NCBI GenBank assembly: GCA_009602735.1
Contig: WELA01008820.1
Span: 1-38,289 of the forward strand
Reading direction: 5' to 3'
Length of the DNA stretch: 38,289 bases
DNA from: Mesotaenium endlicherianum
Taxonomy: Eukaryota > Streptophyta > Zygnematophyceae > Zygnematales > Mesotaeniaceae
Each line of letters begins with the position of its first letter. The stretch's first letter is position 1. Below, in pieces: positions 19,804-29,275 of the stretch. Made by a program: the position numbers and the translations under genes. Under the pieces are notes generated by a model. The model was not told the DNA's origin, made no database searches, and saw only the letters and a list, made by a program, of their open reading frames with translations.

Positions 19804-22800
19804 ACCCCAAGACCCACTTCACGAGAAGGCAACACGCCAAGTGAGGTGGAGACCCCCGTTGAAGACGACGTTCCAGCCCCAATGAGTTTGAGAGGTTACC
19901 TTGGAGGAGAGAAGGTCCACATCTTGGTGGATAGCGGAGCTCAAGGCAACTTCATTGCTGCAGATTTTGCCACCAAGCACGGTATTACTATGCGAACTCT
20001 TGACCACGACGAGGAGATTATGATGCCCGATGGATTCTCCTATACTACCCCTTCCAAGAAGACGTACCCCTTGGCACTCTCTATCAAGTCCTTCAAGGAT
20101 AGAGTAGTGTTCTCCCCCATGCAATTGGGCAAGTACGACGTCATCCTAGGGACGCCTTGGTTGACCAAGCACAACCCCCAAGTTGATTGGAGGACCGGTA
20201 CTATCAAGATCAAGAATGACATCACTTCAAGAATCTGTATTTTGCGCGCAATCCAGAATATCCAGACCCAAGACATCCAGAAGCCGGCACACGAGATACT
20301 ATTGTCCGCCCTCCAACTCAAGAGACTTGTGAGGAAGGGACACGAGCTTCTTTTGGCCTTGATCACGCCAAAAGACATCAAGAAAGACATCGAGAGTCAA
20401 GAAGGCAGCCCCGTTCCCAAGGAGATACAAGAAGTCTTTGAGGACTACAAAGAAGTGTTCTCCCCGGAATTGCCCAAGGGCCTACCCCCCAAAAGATTCG
20501 TAGACCACAAGATAGAGTTGGAGCCCGGAAGCAAGCCCATCTCTCGGCCTACGTTCAAAATGTCATACACGGAGCTAGACGAAGTCAAGAAGCAAATCAA
20601 GGAGCTACTGGAGCATGGCTTCATTCGACCTAGCAAGTCGCCATTTGGAGCCCCGGTGCTATTTGTCAAGAAGAAAGATGGTACCTTGAGGATGTGTGTG
20701 GACTATCGCGCCCTCAACAAGATCACCATCAAGAATCGATACCCGCTGCCGCGCATGGATGAGCTCATGGACCGGCTGGTTGGAGCCAAGTACTTCACGA
20801 AGATTGACTTACGGAGCGGCTACCACCAGATTCGCATCGCAGAACCGGACATAGAGAAGACGGCATTCAGGACAAGATATGGACATTTTGAGTTCATGGT
20901 CCTGCCATTTGGACTCACCAACGCGCCAGCAACTTTCATGACTATGATGAACACCATATTTCAGCCCATGTTGGACAGATTTGTGGTGGTATTCATCGAT
21001 GACATCCTTATCTACAGCAAGACCCTTGAAGAGCATGCGAGACACTTGAAAGAAGTCCTTGAAGTATTGAAGCAAAACAAGCTGTTTGCGAAGGAGTCAA
21101 AATGCGAGTTTGCCAAACAAGAAGTGGAGTTCCTAGGTCTCCACGTGACTGCTGATGGCATCAAGATAGACCCCAAGAAGACCACGGTGGTGGAGGAATG
21201 GCCAACCCCCACGACCAAGAAAGAACTCCAGTCATTCTTGGGATTTGCCAATTGGTACAGAAAATTCATCCAAGGCTTCTCGCACATAGCAGCCCCCCTG
21301 ACAGATCTACTCAAGAAGGACAGGCTATATACATGGACCGAGAAAGAGGAAGAGGCATTTCAAGAGTTAAAGCGAAGATTGACCACATCCCCGGTGCTCA
21401 CACTCCCAAGTCCAAACCCAGATTGGCCCTTCCACGTCATCACCGATGCATCTTCCTATGCAATAGGAGCAATCCTGCTTCAAGACCAAGGCAAGGGACT
21501 GCAGCCCATCGCCTACGAGTCAAGGAAGCTAAATCCAGCCGAGCAAAATTATACAACCACGGAGCGAGAGGCATTGGCGATTGTACATGCCTTGAAGGTT
21601 TGGCGCTGCTACGTTGAAGGACGCAAAGTACTGGTCACCACGGACCACGAGGCGTTAAAGCACCTCCAGACGCAGCCGTATCTCTCAAGGAGACAAGCAA
21701 GATGGAGCGGATACTTGCAACAATACAACATCACGATTCAGTACCAGCCCGGCAAGACAAACCCGGCTGACCCCCTCTCAAGACTGCAATTAAATGCAGT
21801 GATGGTATCCCTGAAGACAGATCTGGAAGCTCGATTTTCAGCCGCCTATGAAAGAGACCCTTACTACAAGAACGGAGAAGCAGCCTTGGACCCATGCAAG
21901 AAGCAAGAAGGCAATTATTGGGTGAGGCAAGATACGGGCCAGAGATGTGTTCCTAATGACTTAGACCTCCGGCTCTTGCTTCTACGAGAAGCACACGACA
22001 ACCCTCTTGGAGGACACTTTGGAATCCTAAGGACCACGGGCGTTCTAGCTAGGACTTATTGTTGGCCAGGCATGTCTAAGCAAGTCAAGGAGTACTGCAG
22101 GAGCTGTGACACATGCCAAAGAATCAAGCCATCATCGCAAAAGGCGGGAGGACTCCTCCAACCACTACCAATCCCCGAAAGACAATGGACGGACATCTCA
22201 ATGGACCTTATCGTGGACTTGCCCGTGACACCTCGAGGCCATAATGCAATACTCACGGTGGTGGACAGACTTACCAAGATGGCTCATTTTATTCCCACGA
22301 CGACTAAGGCTACAGCACCACAACTTGCAAGACTCATCTTTGACAACATCTTCCGACTCCATGGACTACCATCAAGAATTGTGTCAGATAGAGATCCAAG
22401 ATTCACAAGCCATTTCTGGAAAAATCTCTTCAAGAACTTGGGTACATCGCTGGATATGTCTACTGCCTACCACCCACAATCAGATGGGCAAACCGAGCGT
22501 ATGAATCGTACCCTAAAGACCTCTCTAAAGGCCTACGTGTCTACCCTCGAGCAAGACTGGGACATGTACTTGACCCCCCTCGAGTTTGCCTACAACAACA
22601 CTACGCAGGCCTCTACCCAAGAGTCCCCATTCTTCCTCAACTATGGCTTCCATCCGACCACGCCACTGAGCTTCACGGCTGGCCATGATGAAGTACCTGC
22701 AGCCACAGATTTTATGGAGACATTAGAAGCAGCCCTTACAGCAGCGAAGAAAGCTCTACAACACGCGCAAGATGCTCAAGCAAGAGTGGCGAACAGATCC

Positions 22801-23376
22801 AGAAGAGAAATTACGTACAGAGTGGGTGACAACGTGTTACTATCATCCAAGAACATTTCCCTGAACAACAGGCCTGCCGGCAGCAAGTTCTCTCCCAAGT
22901 ATTTGGGACCCTTCAAGATTATCCAGCAAGTCAACCCCGTTGCTTTCAAGCTAGAACTTCCCCAGACTATGCACATCGACCCCGTATTCCACGCTTCCCT
23001 CTTCAAGCCATATGTGCAACCCGACAACAAGTTCCCAGGACGTGTGACAACCCCACCAGCCCCAACAATAGTGGATGATCATTTGGAGTACGAAGTGGAA
23101 GACATAGTGGCTATGAGAAATTTCAGGAGACAGCAGCAATACTTGATCAAGTGGAAAGGATATCCAGATTCGGAGAATAGTTGGGTGGCGGCGCACTACC
23201 TTGACAAAGTTCAGAGAAAGTTGAAGCGCTTCCATGCCGCCAACCCCCATCTTGGACCAGCCCCAAGTCTCTCTACTAGAAGCCCGAAGACTTCAGGGAG
23301 GCAGCCTGCCACCATCAAGAAGCAGCAGAAGACCCCTTGGAGGCAGCCTGCAAGAACAAGAAAGAGGAAAAATTGA
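19774..23376 (+). CDS. pol: F503 Pol polyprotein (PR-RT-RH-IN-chromodomain)
   Basis: This frame is entered from gag by -1 frameshifting; numbering below is from the first in-frame ATG at 19711 (1,221 residues). Aspartic protease VDSGAQ is at about 73-78. RT has [20 protein letters not shown] and catalytic FIDD near 428. RNase H has [12 protein letters not shown] near 577 and TTDHEAL. Integrase has the zinc finger ([14 protein letters not shown], about 767-802) and the D,D,E triad (MDLIVDLP about 830, DRDPRF about 893, [10 protein letters not shown] about 928). GPY/F-like KYLGPFKI and [16 protein letters not shown] sequence follow. The chromodomain ([23 protein letters not shown]) lies at about 1126-1176. 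All catalytic residues are present. The chromodomain is expected to steer integration toward modified histones. Confidence 0.95.
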   Translation, partial: RTAPVGQEPTTPRPTSREGNTPSEVETPVEDDVPAPMSLRGYLGGEKVHILVDSGAQGNFIAADFATKHGITMRTLDHDEEIMMPDGFSYTTPSKKTYPLALSIKSFKDRVVFSPMQLGKYDVILGTPWLTKHNPQVDWRTGTIKIKNDITSRICILRAIQNIQTQDIQKPAHEILLSALQLKRLVRKGHELLLALITPKDIKKDIESQEGSPVPKEIQEVFEDYKEVFSPELPKGLPPKRFVDHKIELEPGSKPISRPTFKMSYTELDEVKKQIKELLEHGFIRPSKSPFGAPVLFVKKKDGTLRMCVDYRALNKITIKNRYPLPRMDELMDRLVGAKYFTKIDLRSGYHQIRIAEPDIEKTAFRTRYGHFEFMVLPFGLTNAPATFMTMMNTIFQPMLDRFVVVFIDDILIYSKTLEEHARHLKEVLEVLKQNKLFAKESKCEFAKQEVEFLGLHVTADGIKIDPKKTTVVEEWPTPTTKKELQSFLGFANWYRKFIQGFSHIAAPLTDLLKKDRLYTWTEKEEEAFQELKRRLTTSPVLTLPSPNPDWPFHVITDASSYAIGAILLQDQGKGLQPIAYESRKLNPAEQNYTTTEREALAIVHALKVWRCYVEGRKVLVTTDHEALKHLQTQPYLSRRQARWSGYLQQYNITIQYQPGKTNPADPLSRLQLNAVMVSLKTDLEARFSAAYERDPYYKNGEAALDPCKKQEGNYWVRQDTGQRCVPNDLDLRLLLLREAHDNPLGGHFGILRTTGVLARTYCWPGMSKQVKEYCRSCDTCQRIKPSSQKAGGLLQPLPIPERQWTDISMDLIVDLPVTPRGHNAILTVVDRLTKMAHFIPTTTKATAPQLARLIFDNIFRLHGLPSRIVSDRDPRFTSHFWKNLFKNLGTSLDMSTAYHPQSDGQTERMNRTLKTSLKAYVSTLEQDWDMYLTPLEFAYNNTTQASTQESPFFLNYGFHPTTPLSFTAGHDEVPAATDFMETLEAALTAAKKALQHAQDAQARVANRSRREITYRVGDNVLLSSKNISLNNRPAGSKFSPKYLGPFKIIQQVNPVAFKLELPQTMHIDPVFHASLFKPYVQPDNKFPGRVTTPPAPTIVDDHLEYEVEDIVAMRNFRRQQQYLIKWKGYPDSENSWVAAHYLDKVQRKLKRFHAANPHLGPAPSLSTRSPKTSGRQPATIKKQQKTPWRQPARTRKRKN

Positions 23377-23972
23377 CATTAGACACTCTTCTCTTCTTGC
23401 AGTTTCTGGACAGAAAACTAAAACTGCTACTGGTAATAGGTCTCTGCATAATAAATTCTGAAAATTTACCTGGCTGTAGTCCATGAGTAGCCGGTCATTT
23501 AGAGTCCAAGTTTGCTCAATTTGGAGCACTGGTGAGAGAGATATGATGCTCTAAGTTGAAGGGGGTCAGGCTGCTGGTATTGTTAGGGCAGAATATGCCT
23601 TCTGACATTGTGCCTTCCCCTGAACTTGGAATGCTCTGAAACTCAAGACTCTGGTAGAACATCTTACAGCGCCCAGTTTGAGAATTAGTTTGCAGAATTT
23701 AGAGAAGTATAGAAGGACTTATGATTTTCAGAAGTTTCTGCACAGATTTGGAGGAGTGCCTACTCTCTCAGCTCTCAACGACACTCCAGAAATGATAATG
23801 CTCTCAAATTTGGTGACCCGGTAGAGTTCTCCGACGCGGTCCGTCTGGCACTCAAATTTTTGGCGCCTTTGACTAGTCCTCTTTACATGTGTGGCATCTG
23901 ACTTGAAACTGTTGACTAGTTTGCTCCACATGTGTACGACCTGACTTGACGCGCCGAGACGTCGCTCTTTCT
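23377..23972 (+). other. F503 3' noncoding region
   Basis: About 600 bp between the pol stop and the polypurine tract. No ORF of note and no match to ORF3. Confidence 0.6.
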
Positions 23973-23985
23973 ATGGGGGGGGTGA
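23973..23985 (+). promoter_or_regulatory. F503 polypurine tract
   Basis: Eight G (23975-23982) followed by TGA, directly against the 3' LTR; the expected site of plus-strand priming. Confidence 0.75.
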
Positions 23986-24488
23986 TGTAGTGATTTGAGT
24001 TATTATACATTAGTTTGCATATATTTTAATGTTTTCAAATATATTTGGAGTAGTATTGTGTGGAGTCAAGTGTGAATAGGTACTCTAGTAACTTGGTTCA
24101 TGTCCTTTGTACCTTCCAAGGCATTTTCGAAGTTAGAGGAAAGACCTAGAAGAACTCCATGTGGCAAAAGTCAGATGTGCCATTTTTAGGTCAAAAGGAC
24201 ATGTGTACATTATTCTAGAAAGAGGTGGCAAGTTTTGGGATGTGTTGGGTGCCAACACATCAACATACACCTTCCTAGAAATTACTTATGTAGCAAGTAT
24301 ATAAACAAGAGCTAGAACATAGAAAGACATTCCAGAATCACTCTTGTACTTGCCAAAATCCAGAAATATATTAACTTTCAAGAAGCCATCTCTCTTTCAA
24401 GAAGCTACCACTTGTGTTCAAAGATCCTTGTCTTGAATAGATAAAGTATTTTGTTTTACTAAGTACTTTATCTATCTGTTTCACTACA
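23986..24488 (+). repeat. F503 3' LTR
   Basis: 503 bp, TGTAGTGATTT to TTTCACTACA. It differs from the 5' LTR at four transitions, three of them in the first 40 bp. TATATAAA is at 24298-24305. Confidence 0.95.
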
Positions 24489-24491
24489 CCC

Positions 24492-24999
24492 ATGGCCATG
24501 GATAACCTCAGCATCGCACAGCATCGCGACACACTAGGTACGCCATGACTTGTGGAGGAGCCTATCATCCGCGGATGTTGCAATTTTCCGCAGGTGACTT
24601 CGTGTACCTGCGACGCCAGACGAAAAACACCCTCGACACCAGCAGCTCGCCGGTCATCCTGCGCGTCAAGCGTACCTTGGCGTCAGGAGTCTTGGAGCTG
24701 GAAGGCGCAGATGGCCGTCTTCACAAGGACCACAAAAAAACTGTGGGCCGTGCCACCTTCCCAACCTTGACTTACAGGTCCGTCCCCGCGACGCGCGGCC
24801 GCCCAAGGACTGGGCGTGCCAGATTTGTCACAGCACTGGCCAGGAGGCCAAGATGCTGCTCTGCGACAGCTGCAACCTCGGCTTCCACATCGGCTGCCTC
24901 GACCCGCCGCTGGCCCGCGTGCCAGCTGACGATTGGTTCTGCAGAGACTGCACTGAGCTAGCCTTAGGCAGCGTACACAGCTCATCAGCTAGAGGCTGA
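24492..24999 (+). pseudogene. C-terminal relic of a PHD-finger retroelement polyprotein
   Basis: The relic begins abruptly one codon after the F503 LTR with MAMDNLSIAQHRDTL. It continues in another frame (YAMTCGGAYHPRM, AGDFVYLRRQ, VILRVKRTLASGVLELEGAD) and ends in a third with a PHD finger: CQIC, CDSC, FHIGC and WFCRDC, a C4HC3 pattern, then a stop at 24997. The two frame changes are one base missing near 24534 and slippage at the A7 run 24734-24740. The pattern, an IN-proximal SH3-like segment followed by a PHD finger, resembles polyprotein ends I recall from green-algal Ty3-like elements. That recollection should be tested. PHD fingers usually read histone H3 tails, so this could be an alternative to a chromodomain. 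Confidence 0.7.
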
Positions 25000-25001
25000 G
25001 A

Positions 25002-25015
25002 GCTGGGGGGGGAAA
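25002..25015 (+). promoter_or_regulatory. Possible polypurine tract of the PHD retroelement
   Basis: AGCTGGGGGGGGAAA directly after the PHD reading frame's stop, followed by the 137-bp repeat that starts TG shortly after. Confidence 0.45.
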
Positions 25016-25149
25016 TAAAACATTTGACACTTGACTCCCTTTTTGGCTATAAAGCCATTTGTATTATAGACTTCATTGCAGCAAAGCCTGCTTGTCTATT
25101 GTGTGTTGCTTATGCCAACAATGCGCACTCGATCTCTTAACGCACGACA
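25013..25149 (+). repeat. Direct repeat R1, possible short LTR
   Basis: Nearly identical to 26161-26297: only about four differences from ACTTGACTCCC to GCACGACA, with looser similarity over the first 16 bp. It contains GGCTATAAAGCC. From TGACAC (25025) to CGACA (25149) it is bounded by TG and CA, consistent with a 125-bp 3' LTR of the PHD element, but no 5' partner with PBS was seen. Confidence 0.7.
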
Positions 25150-25150
25150 G

Positions 25151-25395
25151 CTGTCATGATTTACTGAGTCGAGGTTGCCGCACAAAATCGAGCTCCACAT
25201 GTTTGAACCATCAACCTAGGAAGGCCAACTTTGCATAGACTTTACGCATCCATACGTTGACCTTTTCTCAATTTCCAAGTCACCAAAGTGTAGCGCGTCG
25301 AGTCACCTTCCGAATGGCACCGGGTTCGCGTCATTTGGTCAAGTATCGAGCGAGATATGAGCGATCTAGTCCGCGTCACCTACCGGCCCCTAGCG
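25151..25395 (+). repeat. Internal copy of the subtelomeric repeat
   Basis: Matches the - strand of 104-348, from TCATGATTTACTGAGTCGAGG through CTAGTCCGCGTCAC. It lies immediately after R1. Confidence 0.8.
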
Positions 25396-26160
25396 GATCC
25401 TCACCAAAGGGCAATTTGTGTTTCAATGTGCACAAGGGACACATTCTTGCCTATTCGTGACCCCCTAAAAACCCTAGCTTGTGCGCACAAATCCGCGAGC
25501 CCTTTAGCCTACATAAGCTTTGCATTTCCATAGTATATGTGCATCATTGAGGCTATAACTTGGTGACTGCATCACCTACTCCTAGAGGAAGCTTCCTCAA
25601 TTTCCAGATCCACTTTTGAGGCGCTATCTAGGTAGAATCACCCAAGGTAACCTCGGCCAATGAGAGACACATAGCATATCCTACGCACCTTGCTTTGATT
25701 GGTTTGAGTTATGCTTAGCCTATAGGAGTGCTAGTACATGCCTTGTACACATTAGTGGACACAAGAGAGCCTCTTAGAATGACTACATGCATTGGATCCG
25801 CCGCATACCCCGCCGGATTTCCAGGAGCATAAGTACTAGAGATGTCCCTAGAAGAGACATCTTTTTAGAAGTCCCATTATGCCAGGTGTAAGCAACAGAG
25901 ATTATCAGTAAAGTTTACACTTTTATCTCTTGTGTTTTCAGGACCACTGAGTTACTCTCTTGTGAAGAGCAAGCCCTCCAGGCTTCCAGTCACTTGAAGA
26001 ACTTCACAAGTGGTGAGCAAAGTCACAGCTTAAGCCCTTGCCATAGGACTACCCGAAGATCATGATGTGCTTCTAGTGATCTTTTGGGCCATACTTCATT
26101 AGTTGTTTTCCTACCAGATTACAGTCTTGAGGTGCTTACTCTGGAGAGTACACTTTCCTT
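25396..26160. other. Spacer between R1 and R2, no gene seen
   Basis: No ORF above noise. One telomere-like CCCTAAAAACCCTAG lies near 25461-25475. It may be internal or LTR sequence of a noncoding element bounded by R1 and R2. Confidence 0.4.
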
Positions 26161-26297
26161 AATTAAAACATATAAAACTTGACTCCCTTTTTGGCTATAA
26201 AGCCATTTGTATTATAGACTTAATTGCAGCAAAGCCTGCTTGTCTATTGTGTGTTGCTTATGCCGACAACGCGCACTCGATCTCTTAACGCACGACA
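26161..26297 (+). repeat. Direct repeat R2
   Basis: Second copy of R1, ending at the same GCACGACA, where ORF3 copy 2 is abruptly joined. The shared right edge suggests a true element terminus. Confidence 0.75.
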
Positions 26298-27417
26298 CTT
26301 CTCCTCTGCCTTGTTCTTCTTCCTCATCCTCCTCATCTTCCTCCTCTGAGAGGGTAGGAGTCTCGTCCACTAAGTCGTCCTCCTCCCTGGTAGACATGGA
26401 GAAATCTACTGACCTCCCTTTCTTAGGGCGAGCTGGACGCTGCTTGGCCTTCAGCCTGCTGATATCTATCCGGCTTGCATTCTTCGCCCATTTGACAAAG
26501 ACATGCTTCCCCTTAGAGAAGTAGTCCCTCCCCCTCCTCCTGTGCTCTTTGGTCTCCGCATTCATATTACTCAGGGAGCCATTCAGCCCGGGGTCCCAAG
26601 GGGCAATGTGAGGTGGTAGGATGAGGTAGCCGTCTAGTCCATAGTGGAAGTCGTCTGGTTTGGCTCGGTCACACTCCTGCTTTTTGTTGGTGACTGTCAT
26701 CCACCTCCAGTATGTGGGCTGCTGGTAGTACTGTGGTCCATGTTTAGCCTTTTTCAGCTCACAAGGGGATTAGTGGGGAGCGAACATCTACTGTCCTGCT
26801 TCCCTGGCCAAGTACTCCCAGCTCCTCCTCTCAACTTCATTGTAAGCTGGCATTAGTGTGAGGTAGAGTATTGTATCCTTAAAGCTATCGGGCTGCATGC
26901 TCACCATCCTGATGACTCTCTGATCTCCCACTATTCCCGGTATTGGAACGGGCTTGTTCTCCAAATCAGCCGCAAGGTACCGGGCCTGCTCTGCTGTATA
27001 GCCCACCATCTTGGCATAATCTTTGTGGAGGACCACACCAGTGTGTGTCTCAATGTACCTATCCAGTGCTTCAACTCCTTCCCTCTGTAGAAGTGTTGTC
27101 TGTTCCAACTTGTTGATCTCTTGGGCTGCCAGTATTGCTTCCTTCAGGTTATCAAAGGTTTGGCTATCAACCACAGTATATCTGTAAGTCGCCGAGCTCT
27201 TATGCCTGTCCGCTTCAACCTTTCTCCTTCTTGCCTCCTCTGCCGCCGTCGCTTCTTCTTGTTGTTTCCTCTGTCGCTCCTCCTTAACTTTTCTAAGGTT
27301 TTCCGCTTCTTGCTCCTTCTTCCTCTGTGCTTCTTCTGCCGCCTCTTGCTGTCTGCGGACCCTTTCTTGTTCTTTCCTGGTGAGGAACGTTCCCGCCAGC
27401 TCTTTTTGGTATTGCTC
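26298..27417 (-). pseudogene. ORF3 copy 2, truncated at both ends
   Basis: Colinear with ORF3 at 29276-30953 from the N-terminal coiled coil (cut at the codons for EQYQ by an F718 LTR) to the acidic EEEDEEDEEEEQGRGE stretch (cut by R2). Two nonsense codons fall in the HWFPCK region: CAG to TAG near 26790 and TGG to TAA near 26773. Both are C-to-T/G-to-A transitions. The rest is in one frame. At the point where copy 1 has a frameshift (near 29935) this copy reads straight through (RIDISRLKAK), showing that ORF3 was originally one protein. Confidence 0.88.
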
Positions 27418-27765
27418 TGTAATGAATCAGTTTATTGGTTGATATAATCTTCATTCAAATATAACAATTAAATAAGTTCAGCCTGCTGAACTCTAGTTAA
27501 TAATCAGTCCGCTGGACTTTATATTTAATATCAGTTTAATGACTCAGCCGGCAGCAGCAGGCTGAAATCAGCTTAAGTCAGCTTAAGTCAGCTTGCTGAA
27601 ACATTCTTTGACAGCCAGCTGACTTCCGTACTCGGTAGCAGCGAACTGCCTCGATATGCATCTAAGTGTGGTATGCTAGATGAATGGCCAGATGACATCC
27701 CTATGATGGATGGCGATTCGGGATGATCCGAGATGGCGGTGGATTTGGTTAACCGAGGTCCTACC
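27418..27765 (+). repeat. F718 LTR fragment, 5' half
   Basis: Starts TGTAATGAATCAG exactly where ORF3 copy 2 stops and matches the first 348 bp of the LTR, then changes abruptly at GGTCCTACC|CGTAAGG. Confidence 0.88.
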
Positions 27766-28444
27766 CGTAAGGTCATAGATTTATAAAGTGCATTCTTGAG
27801 TTTCATAAAAGTATGTTTTGATTGTTTAGTAGTGTAGAGTGCATTTTTGTGGTCATTTTGATATAAAGTTCATCGAATTTGGTCAAGTATTGAGAGAGTT
27901 ACGGATTTCTGAAGTTTAATTAGTTTTGAGGTCGGTTGACGACTGTCCTTAATTTGCGGTGAGCGCGACCGTCGGATTGGCCGACAGCGTCGAGCAATCT
28001 GGCCCGTTAGTGTGAAGTCGAACCTTTACGTAAGTTCGACTGACGCGGAGTGCCGACTAGGTCGAATTACCTAGAAGTTTCGGTTTAGCCTAGCGCGTCT
28101 AAGATAGAATATTCTAGTAATGTCGATGCATGTATGTGGACATCAATTCGGCCCGACACGTCAGATTAGACTGATCTGGCTTACTCACAAATATTCTGGA
28201 AGGGATGATTTGACGAACAGTTAAGAAAATCCGTAGGTTCCTCCTAAGAGGAGCACTTAGGCAGAAAATTATAAATAGGCATAACTTCTTTGTTTCTTAT
28301 CAGTTTTCACTTCAGTAAATTTCTACGCGTTTGCAATGACAAGGCTTTCCATCCTACATCATTAGTGAGCAATTTCTTGCTATTCAAAATGTCAAGTAGT
28401 TTTTTTAAGCTTTGTTAGTGATATGCCGCTGCACTCTCTAGTAG
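27766..28444. other. Unassigned AT-rich segment, LTR-like
   Basis: No ORF. TATAAATA at 28270-28277 with pyrimidine-rich sequence after it looks like an LTR or plant promoter core. It lies between two oppositely oriented F718 LTR copies and has no second copy in the window. Confidence 0.4.
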
Positions 28445-29162
28445 TGAAATGAATCGACTTACCAAATAGGCGATTAACAATTAATAAAGATCTTTATATC
28501 AGCAAGTAATCTTATGGTATTTCCGTTAACTAGTTAAACGGCAAAGGACAATACACTAGCAGGGAATAATACTCGTAAGTCAAATGCGAGTGAACTAGCA
28601 TCAATGATGCAAATCAGTAAACTCATACATAAGCAAGGTTAGAAGACAGTGCGTATCAATGGCTTCTCGCCTTGGATTCAGAGTTCTCTCAGTAAGCTGT
28701 ACAAGAGAGTTGGCCTTGTTTCCAAATGCCGAACTCGAGAGCAATGCCTAGCGTATGTACATGGCATGAGTTTACTGTTCAACGCTCAGTGCGATGGCAC
28801 CGCCTACCCGGGAGTTAACCACGTTGGTAGGACCTCGGTTAACCAAATCCACCGCCATCTCCCATCATCCCGAATAGCCATCCATCATAGGGATGTCATC
28901 TGGCTATTCATCTAGCATATCGCACTTAGATGCATATCAAGGCAGTTCGCTGCTACCGAGTACGGAAGTCAGCTGGCTGTCAAAGAATGTGTCAGCAAGC
29001 TGACTTAAGTTGACTTCAGCCTGCTGCTTTCGGCCGAGTCATTAAACTGATAATTATGTAAAGTCCAGCAGACTGACTATTAACTAAAGTTCAGCAGGCT
29101 GAACTTAATTAACTATTATATGTAAATGAATATTATATCGACTAATATATTGATTCATTACA
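28445..29162 (-). repeat. F718 3' LTR, full length
   Basis: 718 bp, reading TGTAATGAATC to TTCATTTCA on the - strand and directly preceded by a polypurine tract. Several dyads occur in the U3 part, for example GTTCAGC-GCTGAAC type arms near 29088-29104. Confidence 0.93.
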
Positions 29163-29177
29163 ATCCCTCCAACTTAA
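29163..29177 (-). promoter_or_regulatory. Polypurine tract 2, next to the 3' LTR
   Basis: The - strand reads TTAAGTTGGAGGGAT and then the LTR TG. The same 13-mer TTAAGTTGGAGGG occurs after pol at 31160-31172. Confidence 0.8.
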
Positions 29178-29180
29178 CTT

Positions 29181-29197
29181 GTTGTCGCCTCGACAAC
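29181..29197. promoter_or_regulatory. Perfect hairpin beside polypurine tract 2
   Basis: GTTGTCG, loop CCT, CGACAAC. A seven-base stem in the element RNA just upstream of the PPT. Role unknown. Confidence 0.5.
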
Positions 29198-29275
29198 ATT
29201 AAACTGCAGAAATTTTAAATAAGGGAACTGAACCTGACCAGCCTCCCTTACTGACTGCCTCTTCAGCGTGTCACC

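Larger units (their letters stand above)
17969..24488 (+). mobile_element. F503 Ty3/gypsy chromovirus, nearly intact
   Basis: A 6,520-bp element: 503-bp LTRs at both ends, PBS, gag, pol in the -1 frame, a 3' noncoding region and a polypurine tract. The domain order PR-RT-RH-IN-chromodomain defines a Ty3/gypsy chromovirus. The LTRs differ at 4 of 503 positions, all T/C transitions, so the element is young unless gene conversion occurred. Gag and pol frames are both open. The flanks do not form a target-site duplication: GCTGA lies before the 5' LTR and CCCAT after the 3' LTR, and each flank belongs to a different older element. This points to recombination between two F503 insertions. Confidence 0.93.

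Noticed and set aside
24489..24493. Target-site duplication for the F503 element
   Set aside because: The five bases outside the two LTRs (GCTGA and CCCAT) do not match.
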